A stretch of 64,000 nucleotides of DNA, from the NCBI GenBank assembly GCA_022496185.1, contig WTXG01000004.1:558001-622000 (forward strand), in the 5' to 3' direction. The position numbers and the translations under genes are program-made. Shown here one piece after another: positions 13,431 to 24,567 of this stretch. Below the pieces are notes generated by a model. That model ran no database searches, was not told the origin of the DNA, and saw only the letters and a program-made list of their open reading frames with translations. Source of the DNA: Multifurca ochricompacta (Eukaryota; Basidiomycota; Agaricomycetes; Russulales; Russulaceae). Position 1 is the stretch's first letter. Every line of letters starts with the position of its first letter.

Positions 13431-13808
13431 TAACTTGTTTCATCCTCTTTCCCTCTCACAATAGGCTTCTAAGCTTGCGTAAACAATCGTGTATGTCGGT
13501 GTGTGTCGAGTTCTTGTTGTTCCCTTTCGCAGCGCTGACCATAGCGCTGGACCCTTTGTGTTGCAGGCCGCAGACGCAGACGCAGGCACAGACATAAGAC
13601 AAATCGTACAATTGCAGAGCAGAGCAAAGTCGAGGAAGACCAAAAGAAGGTCGAAGTCGCCCGAGTCCTGGCTTCAGTCAATCATGACTCATAGCTGATC
13701 GAGCATGGGGCTACTGTTGCTGACGGCTGAAGACGGTCACGGGTCCGCTGCCATTCCCCCACACTCCTCATTCTCTCTAATTTTGCTTTGTTCTTCAAAC
13801 AAATAGAT

Positions 13809-14551
13809 ATGGCCCGCGGCGCATTCATCGTCATCGAGGGCCTCGACAGATCAGGAAAGACCACACAAGTCGAGCTCCTCGCCGCCCGTCTTGCCGCAAA
13901 CGGGGTATCTGTCGAGCGACGCAAGTTCCCGGGTACGGTGCACTCTCCGGTCTCGTCTCGCTAAGCCAAAAAAGCCACTTGCTCGATTTTTGCTATATAT
14001 TCTTATCCCACTCGTCCTCATCAGATCGTACGACCGGCACAGGTCAAATGATCGACGCGTACTTACGCGGGACTTCTGAGCTAGATGACCGCGCGATTCA
14101 CTTGCTCTTCTCCGCGAACCGGTGGGAAGCTGCAAGCGCACTTGAGGCGCACTTGGCGGCGGGAACTACCGTGCTCTGCGATCGTTACGCGTTTTCGGGT
14201 GTCGTCTTCTCAGCCGCGAAGGGCCTCCCACTCGCGTGGTGCCGCGCACCCGATGTAGCACTGCCCGCGCCAGACCTCACACTCTTCCTTGATCTCACGC
14301 CGGAGCAGGCGGCTACGCGAGGTGGATATGGCGCAGAGCGCTATGAGAAAGAGGAAATGCAGGCGCGGGTGCGCACGCTCTTCAAGAGCATGGGAAGTGA
14401 AACGCGTGGGTGGATGACAATCGATGCAGGACTGGATCGTGATGCCGTCGCGCAAGACATATGGAAGCAGGTTGAGCCGCTTGGGCGAGGCGTCGACGGT
14501 CCAATTAAAAAACTCTGGGTAGATGATACCTTGTCATCCGTCTCTGTCTAG
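13809..14551 (+). CDS. CDC8: Thymidylate kinase (dTMP kinase)
   Basis: The enzyme phosphorylates dTMP to dTDP with ATP, the last specific step of dTTP supply for DNA synthesis. Two exons (13809-13932 and 14025-14551, 92-bp intron) give 216 residues, the same length as yeast Cdc8. The P-loop is EGLDRSGKTTQ near residue 13; the conserved FPDRTTGTGQMI is created exactly at the splice junction; the DRY motif is in VLCDRYAFSGVVFS; the lid region contains YGAERYEKEEMQARVR. No frame problems. It converges on UBC6 (328 bp between stop codons). A CT-rich leader with a Cys/Phe-free open region precedes the ATG; no clear TATA box was seen. Confidence 0.95.
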
Positions 14552-14878
14552 GTTTCATTCCTCCTGAAATCTGCAACTGCAACGTAAAATGGAGATGAAT
14601 TATTTAAACACTTCCAAAACATTGTACACAGTTTTATTGATAGCATAAGGAAACGAAACCCTGCTAAAAAGAAAAAAAAAAGATTTGCAACTGCAAAGAC
14701 CAAGGAGAGTGAGGGTGCGCAGATAATCACGCGTCCTGATTAAATGTAGACAGGCTGGGGACGCGATCTAGGGATCAATAGTGGACATGAACGAGCGTCG
14801 TAAATGGTTGAAATATCGTCACGTTCGAGAAATAGACGGGGTTGGATCGGGATGGGTTTGTCATTAAACGAGGCGCAT

Positions 14879-16247
14879 TCAAGCACTTGTCGTGATACGG
14901 GAGACGACCACAGCCAAAGCAATGAGGACGCCCCAACGCCACTTTTCCCATACGACTTGTCTCCAAGTGGCCGCCCAACCAAGACTTCCGTCCCCCGCTC
15001 CTGTCGTGGAGACGGCACGTCCTTTCCGTGGGCGTACGACGCCGACAGTCTTCGGGGCGAGTGCCGGAGTTTGCGTTCCCAGTCCTGCTTTGGGCATGGG
15101 AGTTGGGGATGAACGCGCCGCGGGTGGAGGAGAAACAAACAATCCAGACGACGTGGCCGGTAAGCCGCGCTCTTTCTCACCCATGTTCGGCAGGGGTCGG
15201 CGTGATGGGGTGCAGTACTGGAAGTCCACAAAAGCCAATCAGTAACAAAGGATCAGATCGATTAGACGGCAGCGAGAGGTGATCGGAGAACTCCGGCGCG
15301 ACCAAACAAATATAATACAATCATGTTTTAGACTTTTGATGTCTGGAGGGGGGGAGGGGGGGCGGTGTAACGATCAGAAAACTGCGATGCAGTGCTCACC
15401 TCAGAAAAAGCCTCCCTGAACCTCCTCTGCTGCAGATTCCAGGCATGACTCCGGCTCGCATATACTCTTTTATCTGTATCCGAGGTTGTCACCGAGCCGT
15501 TGTCATCTCATCCGAGAGCATGAAAGACACCAGACCAGTCAATCTGAAAGAATTAAAAAAAACACAATTGTCAGAATTGTGATGGGATGCCACGTGTGTG
15601 CACACGAGGATGAAAGGATAAGAATCACATCGTAGCAACGCTCCACGCAGGGTTCCACTATAGACAGATCGATGCAATGAGCAATATATGGCGGTAAGAG
15701 GGTGGAACGGACGTACAGAGCCAGGATGAAAATCAGACATGGAAAAGCATATTTTCTTGTCTGGTTGGAAACGACCAGATGGCGTATACATCTACGGGCG
15801 CTTGGTACGAAACGTGGGGGTACAACGCTGATGCAATGCGACTGACCTTTATACCTGGTGGCTTGAAGGGGTATTCTGATGGGAAGAGAAGTACTCCGTG
15901 GTACTCGCCTCCTAGGTAGGGAGAATCTGGTGGACCATGCTGAAGAGAGGGATGAAGTGTCAGCCGCGTGTGGTGCGCCACCCGCAGGTTAGAGTTCTTA
16001 CGATAATAAAATTCCCTGTGGAAAAGAAGCGATGAAGACCGATTGGATGATGTGGATGTGGAATACGTTAGGCGCACAAGTTAAAATGTCTTTCTCGTCG
16101 GGGGCAGCCCAGACGAAAGGGGTGGCTCCCTTTGCATGGCAACGTACTCCTTTGAGAGCTGACGTGGGTGACCTTTAGTGAATTGGATAAAAAAAAGTGA
16201 AAGGAAAAGGGAAAACACACGCGTTTATAAGCAGCTTTAGTGGCCAT
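14879..16247 (-). CDS. UBC6: Ubiquitin-conjugating enzyme E2 J type (Ubc6), frame broken twice
   Basis: Ubc6 is a tail-anchored ER-membrane E2 of the ERAD pathway. Eight exons (transcription order): 16221-16247, 16078-16158, 16002-16015 (14-nt microexon), 15847-15939, 15717-15791, 15629-15657, 15400-15543, 14879-15217. Intact, it would be about 267 residues. The start is MATKAAYKR; the E2 core has [20 protein letters not shown]; the catalytic Cys is in [17 protein letters not shown]; the end [20 protein letters not shown] is the C-terminal anchor. Two single-base losses break the frame: exon 2 at 16119-16122 (AMQREP then FVWAAPDEK in another frame) and exon 7 at 15497-15498 (SDEMTT then [11 protein letters not shown]). 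Exon lengths of 81 and 144 nt are each one base short of the phase required. Sequencing error is likelier than decay because everything else is conserved. Confidence 0.9.
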
Positions 16248-16477
16248 GAGGAAAAGTAAGTTGTATGTGTGGGGTGGGTAGGAAGGGAAGGGAAGTAGAG
16301 AAGGAGGGGAGGAGAGGGAATATGGCTGACCAAGAGGGAGTGAGGGAATATGAAGGGGGGAAAGGAAACCAACGGGCCGCTTCGGTCTCAGATGGCCCAT
16401 GTCCTATTTGCCATTTTAGGCCATTTATTTCATCGTTCGTTCATCGCCATTTCGCATCGCCTTTATCATCATTTAAG

Positions 16478-16495
16478 TTTAGGGTTAGGGTTGGG
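16478..16495. promoter_or_regulatory. Telomere-like (TTAGGG)n motif upstream of UBC6
   Basis: The sequence TTTAGGGTTAGGGTTGGG lies about 230 bp upstream of the UBC6 start codon and 80 bp beyond the CWC27 stop. It could be an interstitial telomeric repeat or a telobox bound by a Myb-type telomere-repeat factor. Function is inferred only. Confidence 0.45.
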
Positions 16496-16571
16496 TTTAT
16501 ATAATTATTATAATTACAATTAGTTAAATCGGAGATGTTGATAAGAGATAATAACTGATATTATTATGTAA

Positions 16572-18704
16572 TTATCTTCTTCTACTACTCATACTCGTAC
16601 TCGCCATTTTCCTTGCTCGTTCTTCTTGTCTTGCTTGAGCGCTTCTCGCACGTGGGTCAATCACTTCATACTCTCGCTCCGCCTTCTGCACTTCCTCCTC
16701 GTTACCCTTCGGGAAGTGTAGTGAGTGTCCAAGGAACCCTCGATCCTTGTCCACTTCTATCCCTTCCACTCCTTCAAACTCAACACCGCTAGCACTGCCC
16801 AATTTATCACCTCCCTCTTCTTCCTCTTCTCTTGTGACAACAGTAGTCTGCAATTTACTTCTGAAACCAGCCAGCATTGCGAGCACGTCACTCTCATCTT
16901 TCTTTCGCCCCTTTCGGTGAACACCGCGGCCCTTCTCGTACTTGGCCAGCTCTTCTTCAAGCTGAGACTTGTTCTTTGGCTTTTTCGTGCTTCGTTCTTC
17001 CTCGCTATCCCCACCGTCGTGCCGCCGTGCGAGCCGCTTAACCTCAGTTTCCATCCTTTCAATCTCCGCTTGCCGTGCAGAGCTGGATACCGGTGTTGGT
17101 TGTGTTAAACATTAGGCCTGGCCGGGTAATCCCCTAAATGGATGAAGGGACTCGTACCTGCCCATAGCTTTTGTTCTTTCATGTGCTTCCCGTAGTTTTG
17201 TTAGGTCCTCGCTTTTAGTCCTGACAGTTGGTGTGTCCTACGCCCAAAGTAAACTCATGGGGTCTCATTGGATCGACATATAGTGACCAGACCTGTACCG
17301 GCCCTTTTTTCCCTTCTCCATCCGCGGACTTCTCCGCTGTCAACGGGAATATGTCCAGGACTGGTTGATCAGGGTCTACGACCACTATGAGTGGATACAG
17401 GCTCAGTGACATGGTTATGATGCCCGATACTCAGTCACTCACAATCGGGGCGGACAACGCTCTTCTTCTTGAGCATCACGTCTTCTTCATCCGCGTCTGC
17501 ATCTGCACCGAAACTCAAAAGCTTGGTGTCCCTAGAGTACCCTCAGCCACGGCCTAAAAATTCACTTTAAATATAAGAAAGACCCGCCACACTTTTTCGC
17601 GCCCTTCCGACGTGCGGCCTCTTCTCGTTCGCGAATCGCCGCTTGACGTGCACGCTGTTGAGCTGCTTTTCCTCAGCTGTGATTCGTGGCACAATGTCAT
17701 CGAACGGGTTGTCAATGATCTGTACGCTCTTGATCTTGGGTGGGCTTCAAAGAGAAAAGAAATCACGACGCGTATAGGAAAAGGTTAACCGGAGACGCAC
17801 TAGAGTGGGCGCCCATTGTCATCAAGTTCTAGGGTCGCACAACATCTTAGTCTGCTTCATACGTGCATCTGAGAAGCTGTATGTCACACACCCATCGCAC
17901 CGATCTTCATGACATCTGGATCATTCACGAGTTGGCGACATAGGGTAACGGACGAAGGGAAGAAAGACGCACTGTATATTGTATCCCCTACACACCGTCC
18001 AAACAGCGTGTGCTTACCATGAAGTTCATCTGCCCGGTCTGTTGCATTGATTAATACATCGAATTAAAAACAAAAACTGCGCAATGCAAAGCAGACACAC
18101 CGAGAGTTATGAAGAACTGAGAATCATTCGAATGCTTCGCTCCGTTGTTTGCCATCGCGACGAGCCCGCGGTGCGCAAAACGCAGACGAGGATGGATTTC
18201 ATCCTCGAATTGTTCTTTTTTTTGTTCGCTCATCAGTTCCACGGATCGAGAAAGGGAATGGTCAGTGAATACTTACCACCAAAGAAAGACTCCCCACCCG
18301 CGCCAGTACCTGTTCTGTCACCCGTCTGTACAAGGAAATCGGGAACCACCCTTGAGTGAAAAAGGGGACACGTCAGTGGACGAAAAGCTTTCGGACAGCG
18401 GCGCGAAACACGCGTAAATGCTTACCGGTGGAAGACGACGCCGTCATAATAGCCTTAGATAGGCAGACGTTTCAGAGCGCGTTGATACGTGAAAACGGAA
18501 AAAATTGGGCATGGCGTACCTTCCATGGCCAACGCAATGAAATTCCGACATGCTTTCGGTGCTTCCTGCGAATCATAGCTTGAATGTCGCAACATCGCTA
18601 ACGAGTGAGCACGGCGTCGTGTCACGCACTTTTGACCATAGTTCGATATCAATATCGCCTGCAGTTGTGTTTAGAAGCACTCTACCGTGTGTCGGAAGAG
18701 CCAT
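16572..18704 (-). CDS. CWC27: Spliceosome-associated cyclophilin Cwc27, one frame break
   Basis: Cwc27 is a peptidyl-prolyl isomerase-like (cyclophilin) component of the activated spliceosome. The minus-strand exons assemble from MALPTHGRVLLNTTAGDID, through EAPKACRNFIALAMEG, YYDGVVFHRVVP, LVQTGDRTGTGAGGESFFGG, HPRLRFAHRGLVAMANNG and SNDSQFFITLDRADELHGKH, to the Cwc27-specific PKIKSVQIIDNPFDDIVPR. The tail is charged: SFGADADADEEDVMLKKKS, coiled RQAEIERMETEVKRLARRHD, the conserved GFLGHSLHFPKGNEEEVQKA and a final SSRRR. A stretch at about 17290-17390 (RPDLVVDPDQPVLDIFP) is a separate exon bounded by good splice sites. The frame breaks once at the T-run 17667-17670: one base is missing between TAEEK and QQRARQAAIRERE. 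An insertion relative to typical cyclophilins (SASFFPSSVTLCRQ) is in frame. Lies head to tail with UBC6. Confidence 0.88.
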
Positions 18705-19150
18705 AGTCACCAAGTGTTGTGAAAGTACTGTACTGTGTAAGAAGGGTGTTGAAGCCCAGATCTCAGCCCGTCTTGCTTTGCGCTCTGAGTGGTGTAGGGT
18801 CGGCTATCACGTGACTCTGTTCACAGACAGACAGACAGGACACTGACACTGTTTCACTTGTTAACTCCACTGTTTGAAACACAAGAGACGCCGGACATGT
18901 ATCGATTCATGTATAGAGAAAACACCTGCCATTCCTGCTAAATCCCGCCCAAGATTACATGTCCATCCAATCGTGTATATCGTACTGCTACAAAACATCG
19001 TGAACCGACTAAAGTTATGCATGGTGTCAAGAAAATCAGAAACCTTCCCTGAGTATCATTTGATGCACGATCGCCACCAGCGGCCATAGTCCCATGACTG
19101 TACTGTAGTCCAACATGAATCAGCGATGTGTGATTGCAACGAAGAACAAT
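18705..19150. other. Intergenic (CWC27 upstream, NTF2-like downstream)
   Basis: About 450 bp between two minus-strand genes. It must contain the CWC27 promoter. A GACA short repeat is at about 18828-18840. A short minus-strand open piece around 19040-19090 (reading WPLVAIVHQMILRE) looks protein-like and may be a final exon of the NTF2-like gene. Confidence 0.4.
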
Positions 19151-21390
19151 TCAAACGGACCTGTCCTGATCTTCTCTAACTGGCCGCAGCACAAAGCTCA
19201 TGGTGTACCCCACCTGCGTATTATACCGCGCATCGCTCTTGATCCCAAACACAACGAGGAGCACACCGAGGGCTGGTCCAAGATATGTCACATCATACTC
19301 CACTCTATTTCCCGAGAAAAGGAGGCCGCAACCCAAAGCCTGTAGGGTCTCCAAGATACCATCACGGCCTCGTGCGTGCAGATTATGCGGGCAACAGGAG
19401 AAGGTGGCATCGGGGGTGTACGCTCCCGCAAGCGCACGGCGATCCATGTCGAAGGTCTGGCAGTAGCGTTCGAGATACCGGAGCGCCTTGGAGCGCATCA
19501 CAGAGTTTTCTTCAGGGGTGGGCGGTACGAGATTGAAAGATGGCCGGCCGGCCGTGTCTGCAAGACCCAACTGCGGTTGCAGCACGGGGGGGGGATCACT
19601 GGTAAGTGGTGCGGGATACTGTCTGGAGGAGGGGGGGGCGGAGAGGGAGGATAGGACAATTCCAGCTCGTCGTATTCATTGCCCATATAGCTTGACGATG
19701 CAAGCTCGCCTTTCTGACTCCGAGGAGACATCCCCGTGGGGGCCAAAATTGTAATGGATGGTGTTGAGATTCTTCCTGGAGACAGTGTTCCCCTTGCTGA
19801 ACGCCCTGCTTCGCTCGGTAGCGCAGGGGTACTGTCTTTTTTGCGCACGAGGGATGCAGCGGGTGATGTGCGTCTCTTGTACACACGCAATGGCATACTT
19901 GGCTCTGACAGACTTTCAGATCCCACTCGACCGAGCCGTGCACTCTCATTTATTGCTGCTGCGACAGCATCTGCCGAAGACACAGCAGGTCGTTCTGACG
20001 GACTGTTATTCTGCGGGGCCTTCAGTGTCGGAATTGATTTTTGCAAGGACGGCGATGGGGATGATGAACTGGCAAATAGTTGTGGCAAGTGAGAAGGCCG
20101 ACGACCAATCTGCCGTTTGAGTTCCAGTATGTGTTGTAGGGCATCTAGGGCGCGCTGCGATGGCGAAGGGAGCGGTTGCGAGGACTGAAGAGAAGAGTTG
20201 CGCTGCTGAGAGGAAAGGCGCGGTCCTTGAGGACCCGAAGACAGCCTCCACGCTTGATTGGATATTGGCGTTGAACACTGAGGAGCAATGCTTGTGGTTT
20301 GGGGGTACATAAATGAAGCTAAATGATCGGGAGTAGGACTGGCAGGAAGTTGGAGTGCGACGGGGTGCCATGACAGCTTGTGAACAATTGGAACATCATC
20401 GCGTGTAACGTCCTCGGCCAAGCGAGGGACAGGAGTTGGGTTGCTTGCACCTGGATTTGCATGCTTAGCGACCCGCTGCCTGTGGCTCTGCCCTTTCTGA
20501 CCTGGATCCCTAAAACCGTCGCTAATGTAGCCAGTACTCACAACGGGACCAGAGTCTCCGACAGATGCCCGTCTACTTGAATCTATTGGCGGAGCGACCT
20601 CAAATCTGGAGGGTACACTGCTCTTTCTATCTGCCTGAGCCTGATTGGAGTCTCGGGATATGATTGCCGGGGATGACCATGTTTTCTCAACAGGCTGTAT
20701 AGGGAGGTTTCGTGTTGCAACATCGTTAAGTAACGATGCGCGTTCAATGACAGCACCTGCGTCTGTCGGCTCAATGCCGGTAACCTCCCTGAAAACAGTA
20801 TTAAAAACCAGATGCTTCAGCGGATCACTTCGAACACACCAATCAATAACCATGCCGTCCTCCCTATAGAAACAAGAACGTGTAAGAAATCGGCGGATCT
20901 AGGCGATGTGCCACTAACCTGATAAACGTCCGCACCACTGTGAGGCCAAGCCTTTTCAAGGCCTCCTCCTCCCTCCTCGCCCACACATTCCTCGCTGTCT
21001 TGTAATTTGGATGCGATTTCTCGCACTCCTGGGGAAGGGGGGCGTATCTCCTGGAGCCGGAGGTAGTAGGCTGGGGTTCCGCGGGTAATTCTGGCGAAAG
21101 GCTGGGTTCCCTTTTGACCTTGTGATCGCGACGAGGGTCTGAGATGATACCGGTGACACAGATAATGTAGACGTAAAAGTTGAGTTCATTGACCCGATTG
21201 GAAATCTACGCTTTATATCTGTTGTAGGAGGAGAGTTCCCTAGTTTCCGACGCTTTGGGGTTGTGGACCTCGACGTTGACATTGATGGTGCTGATGTGGA
21301 GTGCTCTAGTCTCATTGCAGGATCACTTGGGGGTGGGCGGTATTTGGATGTCTCGGACCGCCGCCGCCAGTGGCTAGAGAACGAGTCCAT
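19151..21390 (-). CDS. Uncharacterised protein with C-terminal NTF2-like domain
   Basis: I do not recognise a named family. Assembled exons are 21194-21390, 20919-21138 and 20863 down to 19151, about 709 residues. The N-terminus (MDSFSSHWRRRSETSK) is Ser/Pro-rich with a basic nuclear-localisation-like patch PKRRKL. An ordered block follows: FARITRGTPAYYLRLQEIRP, EEALKRLGLTVVRTFIREDG, VIDWCVRSDPLKHLVFNTVF. Then comes a long disordered middle, and an NTF2-like domain: KALRYLERYCQTFDMDRRAL, GRDGILETLQALG, RVEYDVTYLGPALGVLLVVF. The NTF2 fold suggests protein binding or RNA transport, but this is inference. The frame breaks at the G-run 19586-19594 (one C missing on the coding strand) and at 20980-20982 (one base extra, ECV then ARREEEALK). 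The 3' end may be incomplete; see the intergenic note after CWC27. Confidence 0.6.
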
Positions 21391-22222
21391 GTGTAAGGAC
21401 CCAATGTTACTAGATGGACGACGGCGCACGTCGAATAGATTCAGTAGGCTCCGAGACTACAAATCGTTAAATCCTGGTGAGCAATTGGAGGTAGAACGGA
21501 CTAACAGTCGACTCGTAGCAATGGAGGGGTGTTGATCACGCTGTTAACTACAGGCGGGTGTAGATGGTGTCTGTTGTTCAAGTTCAAGGACTTATTTAGT
21601 TGTTCATTTTCTGAACGAGAATGAGAACGAGCAGTAGCGTAGTGTTGAGACGGGCGATAGGAAATTGAATTATTCTGTGTCGGAGGATACCATGGTCGGA
21701 ACATATATGAGAGTGGACGACAACGTAACGTTCGCTGGCGTTGACACTCTGACTCACACACACTCACCTCTCTCCTTCGTCGAACCTTCGACACTCTCTG
21801 ACTTCTCTGACCACTCGACTCCCTGACCCTGACTCTATAACTCTAACTCTGAGTCAGCATTCGGCTCTCGGTTCTCGGGGAGTGGGGGCATGGCATCTGC
21901 TATCCGATCCGAGAACTCATCCGACATCCGAGTCCGAGTTAATTTTTGTGGGACAAGTAAAATAAAATTATATCCCGCTCCCGAGGCGAGATTGTTGTGC
22001 CTCAATTTTATTGCAATTGCAACTCTACCCTCCCCCCCTCCCCCTCCCCTAGTACTGCTATGTGGGAAAATACAATAAATTATATACCATACCAAGCCAT
22101 GTGCCCGTGCGAATTATTAACGACTAGTACTATCCTAATTAACGTTTGCGCGCACCCTTAACATATTCAACCTGAAACCCACACCACCGGTGGCACCCTG
22201 CGCCGCAGAGCCACCATGCTTC
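21391..22222. other. Intergenic between NTF2-like and Aip3-domain genes
   Basis: No gene supported. Around 21740-21940 there are many GACTCT and CGAGTCCGA short repeats, plausibly in the promoter or leader of the NTF2-like gene. A G-rich/C-rich run sits at about 22025-22050. A 97-codon minus-strand frame at 21501-21794 lacks protein character. Confidence 0.45.
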
Positions 22223-22786
22223 TTAACGGCGCATCGAAGCATCCCCAACTGCATTCCAATATGCCGTTTGTTTGCTCTGTAATCCACGCAACAGAGTCGC
22301 GATGATCTGTCGTACCCGCGGCAGATATTTATTTAACGTTTGAATCGAGGGATCCTCGCTGAGACATCCCTCGAGTACTGTGCGTAAATCTTGCGGAATC
22401 TGATATATTTCACTACAGACATCTCACAACGTCAACAGGAATAAAACATAGAGTGGAAAGTAACGACGTACCTCATATCGATGCCAAATGTTTGAAAAGC
22501 GACCACAGTCGAATTGAATTCAGTGCCCAAGCGTACATAGACACCACTGACGTGGATTTCTGATGCCTGTGACACGCTCCAGAGTCGTAGCGTTTCTTGT
22601 AGTTGCTTGGTTGTTTCAAGCAAGGCTGCGACAGCGCGGGGAACGTCGGATTGATATGGCTGCACGTAAATGAGATAGTTAGGACGCACTCGCTGTGCAA
22701 GGATGACAACAAGAACGTCTACACACCAAGTTAGTTGTCTGAAGTCGACCGTTTGGAGGCATGTATTGACGAGTAGCAGCAGACAT
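22223..22786 (-). CDS. Small protein with Aip3/Bud6 N-terminal-like domain
   Basis: Three exons (22727-22786, 22472-22659, 22223-22412) join with perfect phase into a 145-residue protein starting MSAATRQYMPPNGRLQTTNL. The core reads VPRAVAALLETTKQLQETLR, VSGVYVRLGTEFNSTVVAFQ and TLNKYLPRVRQIIATLLRGL, resembling the N-terminal helical domain of Aip3/Bud6, an actin- and formin-associated polarity factor. The full protein in other fungi is several times longer with a formin-binding C-terminal core; none is visible downstream. It may be a dedicated short paralogue, a Bud6 truncated by a missed splice, or a distinct family. Intron 1 has a good CCTAAC branch point. No indels. Confidence 0.62.
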
Positions 22787-23771
22787 GACGTGAGAGAAAG
22801 AAAGGAAACTAGCGTCGAGTGCGTAAAGGTTTAATACGAAGCGGAATTCGAATAAGCGCGCGGAAGCACCGGGTGGAACTCGCGAAGACGTAACTGTGAG
22901 GCTGAATGGTAACCACGTCCGGACTCGAGTGCCAATTTATAGGACTTCGCTTGGAATCATACAGGTAGTAGCGTGGCGCGTTCAATGGCGGAGACGACGG
23001 CCATGTCCGAGTCAGACGGATGGGAGTTGAAAAATGGCTGTGAAATCAGAAATATCTATGATTGGCTGGAGAGAGGGCGCGATGGGTCAAGACAACAAAA
23101 TTTGATGGATGGATAGATGGATGGAGTTCGATGTGCTCACTCACGCGTTGGATAAAAGCTTTGAACATTTTCCCAGTGTTCTGGCTGTGTCGAAGCGTCG
23201 AAGCATGTTTTCGTAAGCTGTGCAAATCTTCAGCGCCTTGATCCCGGTTCTTGGTTTTAATCCTCGGTCACCCGCGGAACTTCGTAATTTTCTTGAACTT
23301 CCTCTTTTTTTTTTATAAAAAAAAAATTGTAGAGGAAGGGAGGGGAAAAAAACTTAGTAGATCATGCGATACCAGCGCTTTGAATTGAAAAAGATCGCCT
23401 GTAACCGTGGAACGCCGTTCTAGCCCCGCGCTCACCACACAGATGGAATTCTGAGGCGTCCAATGTTGTTGTTCAAAGATATTAAGAAAAGAAAAAAAAG
23501 AAAAATCTGTGGTACCCACGTGTCCTTGACACAATGTCGAGAGATGAACAACAACTTGAAACGCTTTCGCTATGGCCCGTACGCGAACTATAAGATGTAA
23601 TGAGTGATTGCTTACTTCAACCCTAACTATGAATGTAGTTTACCCTGACGCCACCATGCCCCATATAGGTGCCTCATATACTACAATCCAAAAAAAAACA
23701 ATTATGTGAGGGTCGGTTTTCTTCGTGGATCTCTGACAACAGTAACCCTTCTTTGTATGTCGTCTTTGAAA
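22787..23771. other. Intergenic, possible short ORF
   Basis: About 1 kb between two minus-strand genes, containing the Aip3-domain gene promoter. A T8/A9 inverted run lies at about 23307-23328. A 43-codon plus-strand frame at 22985-23116 (starting MAETTAMSESDG) begins with ATG and uses ordinary codons but has no match that I recognise; it could be chance. Confidence 0.35.
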
Positions 23772-24567
23772 CTAGTCTACAAAAACCTGTCTTGATAGGC
23801 CATGGGAAATGTATCAGATTGGACTTACGTCTTTTGAATAGGCCTCCTTGAGTCCCTGCACCTGTCGCCACGCCCAACCATATTCATTCAACATCTTATC
23901 TTGAACAACAGCATCTGATGCTAAGAAGCGTGCAACCCGTTGTTGTAGTTCCTTGTCCTGAATCGTGTAAAACTCAGCCACAGATGGGGGGAATTGCGCC
24001 TCGCGGCGCTTCCGTGTTTTCTCTTCTTCTCTCTGTTTGTTTGCGAGCTTGTACAGCAGCGGTGCCACCGCATCTATGTGTCCAAGACGCACTAGTGTTG
24101 TCTCGCGTTCAAATTTGGCTTCCAAGTTTGTCCTTTCACGACGGGGCTGACCATACAGTTCCTAGAAGCGAGTATCAAGGGTTTTATTCACAAGAAAGGT
24201 CAAGTTCTGGACCGACTAACATTGATGATCCCTGAGTAGCTACCATTGGCGGCCTCATCATCCTGCGCCATGTACCGATCTAATGCATCATCGAGGTACT
24301 GTGCTGCTTGACGTGCGTAAACCTTCTCAAGCTCTGCGGCATGTTGCGTCTGTAATTGATTGATGCGTTGTTTCAAGTCTGGTATCGATTCCACAAACAC
24401 GGACATATCAGCGAATCTGCATGAGTATGAGTGCTCCGAACAGTTGCGATGTTCGCAAGAATGCCCCACTTTGGGAAATGTGTACCATGTTCTTGGAGGA
24501 TGTATTGTGCGAACTCATGTTTGTCAAGGTCACTGCGTTCGATGTGCTCCGCCGATGAATATTCCAT
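23772..24567 (-). CDS. Conserved hypothetical coiled-coil protein
   Basis: Not recognised as a named family. Likely exons: 24486-24567 (MEYSSAEHIERSDLDKHEF), 24221-24416, 23829-24161 and a tentative 15-nt last exon 23772-23786. The protein is helical and charged: DLKQRINQLQTQHAAELEKV and QREEEKTRKRREAQFPPSV suggest coiled coils, and ASDAVVQDKMLNEYGWAWRQ is near the end. The phase between exons 1 and 2 does not fit by one base, so either exon 1 contains an indel, or the real start is the later ATG in MSVFVESIPDL. It is transcribed divergently from the VPS9 gene, 413 bp apart. Confidence 0.55.

Larger units (their letters stand above)
5292..13808. other. 8.5 kb stretch with no supportable gene
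   Basis: Six frames give only short or low-complexity open frames, none with a recognisable domain or clean splice structure. The stretch is crowded with polypyrimidine and GA/CT tracts, short tandem repeats and many A or T runs of 10-17 bases (for example near 5859, 7806, 7850, 8140, 8295, 8529, 8694). Elsewhere in the window genes are spaced every 1.5-2.5 kb, so this gap is exceptional. I found no tRNA box pattern, transposase, reverse transcriptase or terminal repeats. A small spliced gene, a non-coding RNA or an old decayed element cannot be excluded. Confidence 0.55.

Noticed and set aside
14879..15238. Separate small membrane-protein gene on the minus strand
   Set aside because: It is the last exon of UBC6; the hydrophobic end is the E2 tail anchor and the upstream splice acceptor fits.
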